Made by a program: the position numbers and the translations under genes | Notes under the pieces: generated by a model | The model's database searches: none | What the model was told of the DNA's origin: nothing | What the model saw: only the letters and a program-made list of their open reading frames with translations | From: Enterobacter cloacae complex sp. ECNIH7 | GTDB lineage: Bacteria > Pseudomonadota > Gammaproteobacteria > Enterobacterales > Enterobacteriaceae | Length of the DNA: 64,000 bases | Direction: 5' to 3' | Assembly: GCF_002208095.1 (NCBI RefSeq) | Contig: NZ_CP017990.1 | Location: 3,844,001-3,908,000 of the forward strand | Shown here: piece by piece, positions 16,865 to 29,400 of the stretch | Position numbering within the stretch: the stretch's first letter is position 1 | Layout of the letters: each line of letters opens with the position of its first letter

Positions 16865-17209
16865 ATGAGCCACAAAGACACCGCACCAGAAACCCAGGGC
16901 GTTACCGTTGAAATACTCTCCATTGTCGATCTGGGCCCGGAGATCGCAGGCATGGACGGGCGTCAGCTTCGCATGCGCAGGGTGACGCTCGCCCCCGGTG
17001 CGGTCTTTGGTCCGGTGCACGATCATATCGATCGCCCCGGTACTGTTTTTATCCTTGAGGGGACCATCACCGATCATCGTAACGGTATCGCCACCGATTA
17101 CGGTCCCGGCGTCGGCTGGCCGGAAGACCATAATACGGTCCATTGGCTGGAAAACCGGGGCCCGGTTACCGCCGTCGAAATCTCGGTGGATATCGTTAAA
17201 ACAGCCTGA
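16865..17209 (+). CDS. Cupin-domain protein
   Basis: 114-residue single-domain cupin. The fold signature is visible as PGAVFGPVHDHIDRPGTVFILEG (first cupin motif with two His and the Gly turn) and GPGVGWPEDHNTVHWLEN (second motif with His). The motifs fit metal binding by His residues. It has no signal peptide, so it should be cytoplasmic. The ATG at 16865 was chosen over an upstream TTG because aggagg lies 8 bases before it. It precedes a YceI-family gene by 68 bases on the same strand, next to a sigma/anti-sigma pair. A sensing or small-molecule isomerase role is possible but cannot be read from the sequence. Confidence 0.8.
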   Translation: MSHKDTAPETQGVTVEILSIVDLGPEIAGMDGRQLRMRRVTLAPGAVFGPVHDHIDRPGTVFILEGTITDHRNGIATDYGPGVGWPEDHNTVHWLENRGPVTAVEISVDIVKTA

Positions 17210-17277
17210 CGCATAAAAGCCGAATAGATCCCGGGGGTGACGCGTTTACTCCCTGCCCCCCTAAAAGAGATCCTGAG

Positions 17278-17835
17278 ATGCTGCGACGCATGGTAATAGT
17301 GCTTGTTTTGGTTTGTCCGTGGGCGATGGCTGCCCCGAAGAGCTACATTATCGACACCAATAACACCGCCATTCGGCTGTCGTGGCATGCCTTCGGCGGC
17401 ATCCTCTCCTGGGCGACGTTCAGCGGCGTGACGGGCGCCGTGACGCTCAACCCGGAAAATGACGTCGACGACCATATTCACGTCACCATTCCCGTAGCGA
17501 CTCTCGTAGCCTCAAACAAGCTGCTCACCTGGCAGCTAAAAAGCGACATGTTTTTTGAATCCGAGCGCTACCCGACTATCGAGTTCATCAGCTCTCGCGT
17601 GGTCGCCCAGGGCGACGGGCGATTCAGGGTGTTCGGCACGTTGACCGTACGAAACATTGCCCGCCCGGTGATCCTGGAGGCCGTCATGAAAGACCCGCAC
17701 GCGCAGGCACTCACGCTGGATGCCACGACGGCAATCTCGCGCGCGGCCTACGGAATGGATAAGTTTGCGCTAGTCGTGGACGATCGTATTGCCATCGACA
17801 TTGCCATTCAGACGAACGACGTGCCGTCATCCTGA
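17278..17835 (+). CDS. YceI-family periplasmic protein
   Basis: 185-residue protein with a signal peptide (MLRRMVIVLVLVCPWAMA) and a YceI-type lipocalin-like domain. Typical segments are YIIDTNNTAIRLSWHAFGG, LKSDMFFESERYPTIEF and GTLTVRNIARPV. YceI proteins bind long-chain isoprenoid or amphiphilic molecules in the periplasm. YceI genes are often found beside ECF sigma factors, as here. Its last 9 bases overlap the 3' end of the convergent anti-sigma gene. Start: gagatcctgag lies just before the ATG. Confidence 0.85.
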   Translation: MLRRMVIVLVLVCPWAMAAPKSYIIDTNNTAIRLSWHAFGGILSWATFSGVTGAVTLNPENDVDDHIHVTIPVATLVASNKLLTWQLKSDMFFESERYPTIEFISSRVVAQGDGRFRVFGTLTVRNIARPVILEAVMKDPHAQALTLDATTAISRAAYGMDKFALVVDDRIAIDIAIQTNDVPSS

Positions 17836-18618
17836 GATGAGCCGCTGTAGCTGCTCCGCGTTTCCCCGCAGGTGAGACGGCGGGTTGCGGCCAATGAGGA
17901 CAAACTGATAGCCCGCCTCCTGCCACCACGCCAGGTTCATGCCGTGCCGCTGCTCCTGGCGCAGAGAGGCCGTCGCCTTTTCATCAACAGGAGAGATACA
18001 GAGCGCCATCGGGCCGTAGTCGGCGTTGATCCAGGCAATCTGCGCGATCGAGGTGGTTTCATAGCGCAGCATTCGCACCATTTTCAGCTCTGCCCCCTGC
18101 AGGACAAGCTGCGACATATTCAGCTTCATGCCGATATCCTGCGCGGCACGTTCCAGCCCGCGCAGCAGGACCGGCGTTGCGCTGTCCATATCCAGCAGCG
18201 TCTCGACGCTGTACAGGGACATATATTGCGCTTCGAGGTCGCGAATATGGGCGTTCTCATCCGCTGGCGCGGAAGCGGGCCGCAGCAGGTAGCCCAGCCC
18301 GGAGCCGACCATCAAAAAGCTGACCGACGCGGCGATCAGCGCCCGTCTGCTGACGCCAGCCGGCGTGGAGGATTGTGGATCGGGAAGGGCCGCCAGACGC
18401 GCCTGCATTGTCTCCAGAGGTGCCTCATCCAGCAGGGGGGCAAACGCCCCGGCGAAATCCTGGCTGCTTTTCATCAGTTCGGCGGTTCGCCCGGAGAGTC
18501 GTTCGTCACTTTTCAACTGTTCTTCAAATTGCTGCGCGTCGGCGCGGCACATCTCGCCATCTATCCATGCCACGATAGCGTCGTCGTTATAGGGCGGTGC
18601 AAAACGGTGCGAGTTCAA
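17827..18618 (-). CDS. Membrane anti-sigma factor
   Basis: 263-residue anti-sigma factor. The N-terminal cytoplasmic part has the zinc-finger-like anti-sigma shape (DDAIVAWIDGEMCRADAQ and a helix up to about residue 70) that binds sigma region 2/4. One hydrophobic span lies at about 91-111 (LIAASVSFLMVGSGLGYLL), followed by a periplasmic domain of about 150 residues. It starts at a TTG that overlaps the stop of the sigma gene (ttga), so translation is coupled; this is an unusual start codon. The pair probably forms a signalling unit in which a periplasmic cue releases the sigma factor. The cue is unknown. Confidence 0.82.
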   Translation of the reverse strand: MNSHRFAPPYNDDAIVAWIDGEMCRADAQQFEEQLKSDERLSGRTAELMKSSQDFAGAFAPLLDEAPLETMQARLAALPDPQSSTPAGVSRRALIAASVSFLMVGSGLGYLLRPASAPADENAHIRDLEAQYMSLYSVETLLDMDSATPVLLRGLERAAQDIGMKLNMSQLVLQGAELKMVRMLRYETTSIAQIAWINADYGPMALCISPVDEKATASLRQEQRHGMNLAWWQEAGYQFVLIGRNPPSHLRGNAEQLQRLISG

Positions 18619-19172
18619 GAGCGTTTCTCCTTTACCGGAGGCAGTGCGTCAGCGGACCTGGCAAGCCGAACCCGCGCCGTCGCCAGCCGGCTCATCACGG
18701 TACCGATAGGCACCGCCAGGGTCTCCGCCGCCTCCTGGTAGGTAAAGCCTTCGACATAAACCAAAAATACCGCGTTGCGCTGGGCTTCAGGCAGCGCGTT
18801 AACGCGCTGCATCACCTTCATGTAATGCAGGCGCGTCTCATCCTGTTCGCGGATATCCGGCGCCAGAAGCTCGTCGCTGGCCACAAATCCCTGCCCCTGA
18901 CGCACGTGTCGGGCCCGAAGCTCAGAGATCCAGATGGAGTGCAGTATCGCGAACAGCCACCTGTCGATGCGCGTGCCCGGCGTATACTGGCTGCCCCGTT
19001 CAAGCGCACGCACGCAGGTGGACTGAACCAGCTCTTCGGCGATATCCCTGTTTCGCGACAGCACCAGCCCATAGCGCCAGAGACGCGGCAGGTGTGCGGC
19101 TAACTGTTGACGAACCTCACTGGTAGCGATGTGTTTTCCCTCCACGAGAAAATCAGGATTCCGGATGCCCAT
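18615..19172 (-). CDS. ECF RNA polymerase sigma factor
   Basis: 185-residue ECF-type sigma-70 factor. Region 2 is seen in NRDIAEELVQSTCVRALERG and TRIDRWLFAILHSIWISELR. Region 4 is seen in LPEAQRNAVFLVYVEGFTYQEAAETLAVPIGTVMSRL, whose helix-turn-helix binds the -35 element. It precedes its membrane anti-sigma partner. The longest frame runs further upstream, but the first ATG that makes sense (MGIRNPDFLVEG) already overlaps the upstream TPR gene by 20 bases. A GTG 27 bases further in is the other candidate. Its targets may include the TPR, YceI and cupin genes nearby, which is an inference from position. Confidence 0.85.
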   Translation of the reverse strand: MGIRNPDFLVEGKHIATSEVRQQLAAHLPRLWRYGLVLSRNRDIAEELVQSTCVRALERGSQYTPGTRIDRWLFAILHSIWISELRARHVRQGQGFVASDELLAPDIREQDETRLHYMKVMQRVNALPEAQRNAVFLVYVEGFTYQEAAETLAVPIGTVMSRLATARVRLARSADALPPVKEKRS

Positions 19173-19680
19173 TGATGGCGGCCTGCAGGTCACGGTACTC
19201 CTCGCAGGACTGGCCACAAATACCGGCAATCACCTTCAGCTGTTCTTTCGCGAGGTCAGGACGTCCTTTTACCATCCACGCTTCACCGAGATATTCCCGG
19301 GCTTTGGCATAATCCGGTGCGATAGCCAGCGCGCGCTGGTAGTAACCAATCCCTTCGTCCGTGCGGCCAAGCTTGCGCGTGGCGAACCCGCGATAGTTCC
19401 ACGCTTCAGCCGTATTGCCATTTTTCAGCGAATCAAGCAGGTTGAGCGCCGCCTGGTACTCGCCTTTCTTCGCGAGATGGTACGCATAGTTGGTTTTGTC
19501 CTGGTCGCTGAGGCTGCTGCTCTTGTCCGGCACGCATTTCTGGGTGGCGCTGTCATACACCTGTCCGGAAGGACAATCGGGCGTTTTGCTCTCGGTACTA
19601 TTATTGCCCATTGCCAGCACCAGGGGGGACAGCAGGGAAAAAATCAGCACCGGGATCAAACGGAACGAGGACGTGTTCAT
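19153..19680 (-). CDS. Periplasmic TPR-repeat protein
   Basis: 175-residue protein with a signal peptide (MNTSSFRLIPVLIFSLL and following) and a short Cys-containing linker (DCPSGQVYDSATQKCVPD), probably disulfide-bonded. Tetratricopeptide repeats follow: YAYHLAKKGEYQAALNLLDS, AWNYRGFATRKLGRTDEGIG and AREYLGEAWMVKGRPDLAKE. The C terminus has two more cysteines (GICGQSCEE). TPR proteins act as adaptors. This one lies immediately upstream of, and overlapping, the ECF sigma gene and could feed a periplasmic signal to the membrane anti-sigma factor. That link is an inference from operon layout. Confidence 0.82.
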   Translation of the reverse strand: MNTSSFRLIPVLIFSLLSPLVLAMGNNSTESKTPDCPSGQVYDSATQKCVPDKSSSLSDQDKTNYAYHLAKKGEYQAALNLLDSLKNGNTAEAWNYRGFATRKLGRTDEGIGYYQRALAIAPDYAKAREYLGEAWMVKGRPDLAKEQLKVIAGICGQSCEEYRDLQAAINGHPES

Positions 19681-20440
19681 ATAAAGCTCCAGGGTAAGAA
19701 GGGAGTGACGTCAGTAAACGCCCGACTGACGCTTTTTATTCATTCTCCTAGTAATTTTTTTGTTGTCACAAAATCATGCTGATGTCGTAGCCCCAATGGA
19801 AATTAATCAGGTTATTTTATCCTTTCCTTAACGCTATTATTTTCGCGTGATAGCAGAATTTTAACCTCGCATAAGAATATATTTCTTTGTACAGGTGATA
19901 TAATATATCTTATATCAAAAACGTTACCCTAACTTAAATGCATATTAAGCGCGCTTAAACAATAACGTTTTATAGTATATTAAAAATGTCTCCTACCAAT
20001 TATCATACTGCGTAAATCATATTTAAAAGCAACATCGCAAGACAAAATTAAAATAATAAAAAACAAACAGTTAAGCTAGTTAAATTATTAACAAACCCAA
20101 TGTATTAATGCCCTCTTCATTGTTTTGGTACTTATTTACGAAAGCTTAATTTGCACAACCATCGTTTTCTGTCTATATCATTTTTATATTATTGAAAATA
20201 ATTCCTCTATTAATAATAGGGTTTTATAAGACACAAAACACCCATAAAAACTGTTCTCTTTATAAGTCATTAGATTCGCTCTGATGTTGCCACTCTGAAT
20301 TCTGGCGGGCATCGTGCGCGCTAAAAACAACGGTCAGTGCTGCTTGATAACAGCGACTGCGCCGGGGGCGCCCTTTACCTTCTGCAGAGATGGCTCGTCT
20401 TGCTCGCCATTCATGATACATCTGCTGGAGTAATGCCTAA
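19681..20440. promoter_or_regulatory. AT-rich regulatory region upstream of the bapA-type adhesin
   Basis: A 760-bp stretch without a gene. From about 19,735 to 20,280 it is very AT-rich, with long A and T tracts and repeated tta/taa steps, in sharp contrast to the GC-rich genes on both sides. Sequences of this kind attract H-NS and StpA. It probably carries the adhesin promoter under nucleoid-protein silencing. The last 160 bp return to normal composition. Confidence 0.6.
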
Positions 20441-23400
20441 ATGAGCCAAATCTCTGTTATATCGAAACTTACTGGCGTGGAAACGACCACGGAAGGCACA
20501 CAGGTTACGCTGAGCCATTCCTCTATCGTTGAGCTTCATGTAGAGCGAGCCGATGTCTCCCACTTCGCGCGAAGTGGTAACGATCTGGTGGTGACACTGC
20601 ACTCAGGGGAAGTCATCACCCTTAAAAATTTCTATGTCACCGACGCGCAGGGCGTGAGCCAACTGGTGCTCCAGGAGAGTGACGGTGCGTTATGGTGGAT
20701 TGAAGATCCCACCGGGGCCGCCACGTACGAATCCATCGCGTCCACGGACGCCTTGCTGGCCGCATCCGGGAGTGATGCAGGTGGTGCCGCCATCTGGCCA
20801 TGGGCTCTGGGCGGCATTGTCGCAGCGGGCGGCATCGCGGCGGCGGCAAGCACCGGTGGTGGCGGCGGCGGTGGAGATGACGGCAATAATAATAGCCCCA
20901 ACCCCAACACACCCGTCGATCCTGCCGATCCGGATACAACGCCGCCGAACGCGCCTTCCGGCCTTAAGTTCTCTTCAGACGGTAAAACCGTCACCGGTAC
21001 CGCCGAACCCGGCAGTACCATCACGCTGAAAGACGCGAACGGGAATGTTATTGGATCAGGAAAAACGGGCAGCGACGGCAGCTTTACCGTCTCTCTCGGC
21101 ACACCGTTGACCAACGGCGAGCAGGTGACTGCCACCGCGACGGATAACGCCGGGAATACCAGCCCGGGCACAACGCTCAACGCACCGGACACCACCGCGC
21201 CCGATGCGCCAGCAATCACCAGCGTAACGGACGATGTTGCTCCGCAGACGGGGGCCGTCAGCAGCGGCGGCAGCACCAACGATCAGCGTCCGCAGCTTAC
21301 CGGTACCGGCGAAGCGGGCTCGACCGTGACGATTTATGACGGCGGAGTCGCTATTGGTACGGCGGTCGTCGCCAGCAACGGCACCTGGACCTTTACCCCG
21401 TCGGTTGACCTGAGTGAAAGCACCCACCAGATTACCGTGCGGGCAACCGACGCCGCCGGCAACACCGGGCCTGCCTCACCGGTGTTTACCCTGACGGTGG
21501 ATCTTACTCCGCCGGACGCGCCGACCGCGATTGTGCTGACCGACGATACGGGCGTTATCAGGGGAACCATCACGTCGGGCGCGCTTACCGATGCTTCACT
21601 GCCGCTCCTGGCGGGAACCGGCGAGCCCGGCGGAACCATCACCATTTACGATAACGGCGTGGTGGTTGGCACCACAACGGTTCAGCCCAACGGCACCTGG
21701 AGCGTCACGCCGAACGGTCCGCTCCCGGACGGGACACACTCCATAACCGTCACTGAAACCGATGCCGCCGGAAACCTGAGCGCGGCCTCAGAGCCTGTCA
21801 TCTTCACCGTGGACACCACGCCGCCGTCTGCCCCGGGTAATCTCGTGGTGTCGAATGATGGCGGCACCATCAGCGGCATCGCGGAAGCTGGCAGCACGGT
21901 GACCATCCGTGAAGGCGATATCACCCTTGGCACGGTGGTTGCCGACAGCCAGGGTAACTTCAGCCTGACGCTGACCCCGCCAAAAGTTAACGGTGAGATC
22001 CTGACCGCTGACGCCACAGACGCGGCGGGCAACACGGGACCAACAACCTCCGCGGCGTCGCCGGATATTACCTCGCCGCAGATGCCAATTATCGTGTCGG
22101 TGATTGATGACGTGCAGGCCACCACCGGCCCCGTGGACCAGAATGGCCTCACTAACGACACGACGCCGACGCTCACCGGCACAGCTGAACCGGGTTCAAC
22201 CGTTACTATCCGTCTGGACGGAACTGATATTGGCACAGTGCTAACCGACAGCAACGGTCAGTGGTCTTATACGCCCACCACGCCGCTTGTCGAGGGCACT
22301 CACACTTTTACCGCCGTTGCTACCGATACGGCGGGTAACACCAGCCTTCCGTCGGAGGGCTTCACCTTGACCGTCGATATTACTCCGCCACCGGCAGCGA
22401 CTATCGCTACCGTGACCGATGATGCCGGCGGCGTTCAGGGTCCGCTTAGCAGCGGCGATACCACGGATGACACCAAACCGCTGCTGCAGGGCACCGCCCC
22501 GGCTGATGCGGTAATCACCGTCTATGACGGCGCAACCCTGCTCGGCACCGCCACCCTTGACGGCAGCGGCGGCTGGAACTTTACGCCAACGACTCCACTC
22601 ACCGACGGCCTGCATTCGCTGACGGTTCACGCCACGGATGCCGCAGGCAATACCAGTATCTCCAGCCCGTTCGTACTGGTAGTGGACACCACGCCACCGC
22701 TTGCTCCGGGTAATCTCGTGGTGTCGAATGATGGCGGTACCATCAGCGGCATCGCAGAAGCTGGCAGCACGGTGACCATTCGTGAAGGCAACGTCATCCT
22801 TGGCACAGCTGTTGCCGACAGCCAGGGTAACTTCAGCCTGACGCTGACCCCACCAAAAATTAACAGTGAAATCCTGACCGCTGACGCTACCGACACGGCC
22901 GGCAACACCAGTCCAACCACCTCCGCGGCGGCACCGGATATTACCCCACCGCAGACGCCAGTTATCGTGTCGGTGATTGATGACGTGCAGGCCACCACCG
23001 GTTCCGTGGCCCAGAACGGCCTCACCAACGACCGGGCCCCGACCGTGAACGGAACGGGCGAAGCGGGCTCGACCATCACGATTTATAACGGCAGCGATGT
23101 CCTCGGTACGGTGGTTGTTTCCTCCTCCGGCCAGTGGAGCTTTACGCCGCCCTCACCGCTGACCGATGGCACGTACGTGCTGACGGCAACGGCGACGGAT
23201 CCCGCCGGTAACCCGAGCGGGTTATCAGACTCGTGGACAATTAACGTCGACGGGACGGCACCTGGCGCCCCGGTGATTTCACAAGTCGTGGACGATGTTC
23301 CCGGGCGTACCGGCTCGCTCGATATTAATGAGACCACCAACGATGCCACCCCGACGCTCAGCGGTACCGCCGAACCAAACGCGACGGTCACCCTCCGCGT

Positions 23401-26400
23401 GGACGGTGTTGCTATTGGTACGACCGTCGCCAATGGCCTTGGCGTGTGGATCTTTACCCCAGACACCCCGATCGCTGAAGGTCCACATACCCTGACCGCC
23501 GTCGCAACTGACGCGGCGGGCAACACCAGCCCCGTCTCTAACACCTGGACTCTGACGATTGACAGCGTCGCGCCTGCCGCCCCGGTCATTACCCAGGTGC
23601 TGGACGATGTGCCAGAGCGCCTCGGCGCGCTCAACTCTGGCGACAGTACCAATGACACCACGCCGACGCTCAACGGCACCGCGGAGCCGGGCTCAACCGT
23701 CACCATCCGCCAGGACGGCGTCGATCTCACTACAATTGTGATCGACAGCAGCGGCACGTGGACCTATACCCCAACCACACCGCTTGTTAACGGCACCTAT
23801 ACCTTTACCGCTGTCACCACCGATGGAGCGGGTAATACCAGCCAGCCGTCAGGCGGCTTTACCCTGACCGTCGATACCACGCCGCCAGCGGCGGCCACCA
23901 TCGCCACCGTAACCGATGACGTCGGCGGCGTTAACGGGCCGCTTACCAGCGGCGACACCACGGATGACACCACGCCGCTGCTGCAGGGCACCGCCCCGGC
24001 TGATGCGGTAATCACCGTCTATGACGGTGCCACCCTGCTCGGCACCGCCACCCTTGACGGCAGCGGAGGCTGGAGCTTTACGCCCGTTACCCCGCTCACC
24101 GACGGCCCGCATTCGCTGACGGTTCACGCCACGGATGCCGCCGGTAATACCACTGTCTCCAGCCCGTTTGTGTTGACGGTAGATACCGTCGCGCCTGCCA
24201 CGCCGGATATCCCGGCAATCACCGTCAATCCTGACGGCACAGAAACGCCGCTGAACCCGGGAGAAACCACCCGCGACACCACGCCGACCCTGAGCGGCAC
24301 CGGCACGGCGGGCGATACCGTGACGATCTACAACAACGGCGTCAAAATCGGCGACGCCGTCGTGGACAACACCGGCAACTGGACATGGACGCCATCAACC
24401 CCGCTGCCTGGCGGCACCTATGACATTACCCTGACCGTTACCAACGTGGACGGCACGGGCAACGAAAGCGCCCCGTCGCAGCCGGTCACCATCACCATTG
24501 ATACCGAAGCGCCGGCTACGCCTGCGGCACCGACCGTCACCGACAGCGTTACACAGATCACCGGCCCCGTTCCCGATGGCGGAACCACCAACGATCCGCG
24601 CCCGGTCCTGAGCGGCACCGGCACGCCGAACGACGTCATCAACATCACTGATACCGTTAACGGCACACCGACCGTCGTGGGCACCGTCACGGTAGACAGC
24701 AGCGGCAACTGGAGCTGGCGTCCTGACAGTAATATTGGGGAGGGCAGCCACGTCTATACCGCCACCGCCACCGATGAGGCGGGCAACGTCTCTGACCCGT
24801 CTACAGCGATTACGATCATCGTGGACACCCTGGCGCCGGATACGCCGGTGATTAGTGCAGTGGGCGGTGAGCCTAACGGTGGCTACATCACGGATACCAC
24901 ACCGACAGTGGGCGGAACCGGCGTCAACGGTGAGACGGTGATCGTCTACAACAACGGCGTCGAAGTGGGCCGTGTCGTGGTGGCTAACGGGGAATGGAGC
25001 CTGACGCTTCCAACGCAAACGGACGGTCCGCTGAATATCACCGTTGCGGGTGTGGATGCGGCTGGCAACCTTAGCGCGCCGAGTTCGGTCTTTACCGTCA
25101 CCCTCGATACCGTTGCGCCAGAGATCCCCGTCATTAGTACTGTAGCTGACAGCCAGCTGTCTAATAACGTGCTCTACACGAAGGACGGCACGCCAACCCT
25201 TACCGGGACCGGTGAACCCGGCACCACCGTTATCGTTTCCGTAGACGGCACGCCATCTACAGTGCTGGTGACGGTCCAGCCGGGCGGCACCTGGAGCTGG
25301 ACTGCCGACACGACGCTGCCGGATGGTCCTCATACGTTCACAGTCTCTTCCAGCGATCCAGCGGGTAACTCCTCCGGTGATTCAGCACCGCTGAGCGTGA
25401 CGGTGGATACCGCCGCGCCTGCCGACCCGATCAACATGGCACTGGCTCAGGAAGGAACGCCGCTGACCGGTAACGCCGAGGCAGGAAGTACCATTACCGT
25501 GAAAGACAGCGGTGGGACCGTCATTGGTAGCGGCGTTGCCGCCAGCGACGGCAGCTTCTCGATTGCGCTGAGTCCGGCGCAGCTGGATCCGACCACGCTG
25601 ACCGTGACCGCCACCGATGCCGCAGGAAATGCCAGCCCTGGCGCATCCTTTATCGTTACCGATTCACCGCTCGACCTGCCACAGGTGCCCGTCATCACGG
25701 CTATTGTCGATGACGTGGACCCGGTCACCGGCGATGTGAAAGGCAAAACCACCAACGACACCACGCCAACGCTTACCGGTACGGCCGAAGCGGGCAGCGT
25801 GATTACTATCTATCAGGACGGTAGCACGACGCCATTAACAACGGTGACCGCTGACGGCAGCGGCAACTGGAGCTATACGCCAGCCGCGCTTGGCGAGGGG
25901 CTGCACACCTTTGAGGTAACCGCGACCCTCAACGGTGCCACCAGCGGCCGCTCTCCGGCGGCCAGCGTAACCGTCGATCTGACCGCACCGGGCACGCGAG
26001 CTATCGGCGCGGTGATTGACGACGTCGGTCCGGGCACCGGCCCGCTGACCAGCGGCCAGACCACCAACGACAGCCAGCCGACCCTCACCGGCACCGGGGC
26101 GGTGGGTGATACCATCTCCATCTACAACAACGGCGTGCTGCTGGACAGCGTGGTGGTTGGTAATACCGGCACCTGGAGCTACACCACGCCCGCCCTGCCA
26201 GAAGGCAGTAATGTTCTGACCATCCGCGAGACCGATCCGGCGGGGAATCAGAGCGGTCCTTCGGCGGGCTTCACCGTCGTGGTGGACTCCGTTTCCGCCA
26301 CGCCGGTTATCACCAACGTCACGGATAACGTCGGTAACGCCGCCACCACGGTAGTTAGCGGCAGCGAAACGAACGACGCCACGCCAACCCTTTCGGGGAC

Positions 26401-29400
26401 AGCGGATGCAAACAGCGTGGTTACCATTTTCGACGGCGGCACCCAGATTGCCGTGGTTACGGCTGATGGCACCGGCGCGTGGAGCTTTACGCCAGAGACC
26501 GCGCTTGTCGAAGGCTCGCACAGCTTCACCGTTCGGGCGACCGACCCGCTGGGCAACGTCAGCGCAATCTCAGCCCCATGGAGCGTGGTGGTTGACCTGA
26601 CGGCGCCGACGGTTCCAACGCTGGATACGGTGAGTGATAACGTCCCTGGCGGCGTCACGGGTAACCTGACCAGCGGGCAGGCGACCAACGACAACACCCC
26701 GACGATTAGCGGCACCGGACAGGCAGGCAGCACCATCTACATCATGAATAACGGTACGCAGTTGGGTACGGCGATTGTCGACGGAACCGGCAACTGGTCC
26801 TTCACCCCGACCACGCCGCTGGACGACGGCAGCTACTCCCTGCGCGCGTACGCAACGGATGCCGCGGGCAACGCCTCGGCGAACTCGTCGGTCTTCGCCT
26901 TCACCGTCGATACCGCAGGCCCAGGCGTGCCGGTGGTGACCAGCGTGATTGACGATGTCGGCCCGGTCACCGGGACGCTCACGTCGGGTAACAGCACTAA
27001 CGACGCGCGTCCGACCTTCAACGGTACGGGCGACGTGGGTTCTACGGTGCACGTGATTGTTGATGGCAACGAAATTGGCACCGCCGTGGTCAATGCCCAG
27101 GGCAGCTGGACCTTCACGCCGGGTACCGATCTGCCCGACGGACCGCATGCCATTACCTTCAACGCTACCGACGCGGCGGGCAACGTGGGCACAGCAACGG
27201 CACCGTTTAACCTGACGGTGGATACGGGCGTACCGTCGGCGCCGGTCATTTCGACCGCGGGTGACAATGTGGGCAGCATTCAAGCCCCGCTCTCTTCCGG
27301 GCAGAGCACCGACGACACCACGCCGACGCTGAACGGCACCGCTACCGCGAACGCCACGGTCACCGTGTATGAGAACGGCCAGCCGGTCGGCACCGTTCAG
27401 GCGGACGGTACCGGCGCATGGAGCTTTACGCCGTCAACGCCGCTGGCCAGCGGCAGCCATACCTGGACCGCCACGGTCACCGATGCAGCGGGCAACGTCA
27501 GCCCGACCTCGCCGGGCTTTACCCTGATTGTTGATACCTCGGCACCGAACGCGCCGGTTATCAGCCAGGCGATAGACGACGTGGGCAGCATCACCGGCCC
27601 GCTCACGTCCGGGCAAACAACCGACGATACCGTTCCGCGCCTTGTCGGGACCAGCGAACCGTTTGCCACCGTGAACATCTATGAGGGAACAACCCTTGTC
27701 GGAACAGGCACCGCGGATGGCAACGGAAGCTGGAGTATCTTGCTCAACACCACGCTGACAGCGGGCGCGCACAGCTTCACCGCGCAGGCAACGGATGCGG
27801 CTGGCAACACCAGCGTATCCTCCACCAGCTTCAGCCTCACCGTCGACACCGCGCCGCCTGCGCTACCGGTGCTGACCAGCATTCTGGATGACGTGGGCAA
27901 TGCGGCGACGCCGGTGGCGAACGGCGGGTTCACCAACGACGCGCAGCCAACCCTTAGCGGCACGGCGGAAGCCGGGTCAACGGTGAAAATCTTCGATAAC
28001 GGCGTACAAATCGGCAGCGTGACGGCGACCGGCGGGGCGTGGAGCTTTACGCCATCCCCGGCGCTTAGCAACGGTCCGCACAATTTAACCTTTACCGCCA
28101 CCGATGCGGTGGGCAACGCGAGCGCGCCTACCGCCGGGTATGTAATTAACGTCGATACCCTCGCGCCGGGCGCACCGGTCATCAGCTCGGTCATTGATGA
28201 TGTCGGCAGCGTCACCGGGCCGGTGACCGGAACAAATCCGACCAACGACACGCGCCCAACGCTGAGCGGAACCGCCGAAGCGAATGCCACGGTGCGGATC
28301 TACGATGGCATCACGCTGGTGGGCACGGTGACCGCCGACGGCAGCGGAAACTGGACCCTGCCGCAAACCACCACGCTGACGCAAGGAACGCATAACTTCA
28401 CCGCCACGGCCACCGATGCGGCGGGCAACACCAGCGTGGCGTCAGCCGTGACGACGATTATCGTCGATACGACCGCCCCAACGGCGCCAACCGGAACCTT
28501 CAACGCCGACGGTAGCGTCCTGACCGGAACTGCGGAAGCAGGCAGCACCGTCGCGATCCGCCTTGCGGACGGCTCGACGGTGACCGCCATTGCGGACAGC
28601 AACGGCACCTACACCTACACTTTCATTAACAAACAGACCGAAGGCCAGACGCTGCAGATCACCGCCACCGATGCCGCGGGCAACACCTCGCTGCCGGGCT
28701 CCGCCCTTGCGCCGGTAGTGCCGCTCTCCGCCAGCAATAACGTCGAAGAGCTGAACCTCAGCACCACTGCAACCGTGACCAACAGCCAGTACAGCGATTA
28801 CGGCTTCCTGCTGGTCGGCGCCGTCGGCAACGTCCTGACGCTGCTGGGCAATGATACGGCCCAGGTCAACTTCACGGTGGGCAGCGGCGGCAGCGCGGAT
28901 ATCGTGGTGAACGCCAACGCCACGGGAGCGGTGCTCTCTCTGCTCAACACCCTTGAGCTGGTGGTTCAGCATTACGTCAACGGCGCCTGGACCACCGTGG
29001 TGGACACCGGCCAACCGCAGTTTGCCGATCTCCTGACCCTCGGCGCAACCGGCGTCTCGCTGAACCTGACCGGGCTGGCTGACGGCGACTATCGCGTGCT
29101 CAGCTACAACACCAACCTGCTGGCAACCGGCTCCTACACCAGCCTCGACGTGGCGGTGAAAGAGACCGGTCCGGGTACGGTCACGGGTGAAACCAGCCTC
29201 AACGGCAACGTGATCCTCGATACGGACCCGACCGCCGGCAGCGACAACGCGCCAGCCGGAACCACTATCTCCGCGGTCACTAACACCCAGGGCGTCACCA
29301 CCAGCGTGAACGCCGACGGCACGGTGATCCAGGGCCAGTACGGTACGCTGACCATTAACCGCGACGGCAGCTACACCTACAGCCTGACCGACACCAGCGC

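Noticed and set aside
20933..28729. Regular repeats considered as a CRISPR array
   Set aside because: The repeats are protein-coding units of about 240-315 bp in one open frame, with no short identical repeats separated by unique spacers. No CRISPR array or cas gene is seen in the window.
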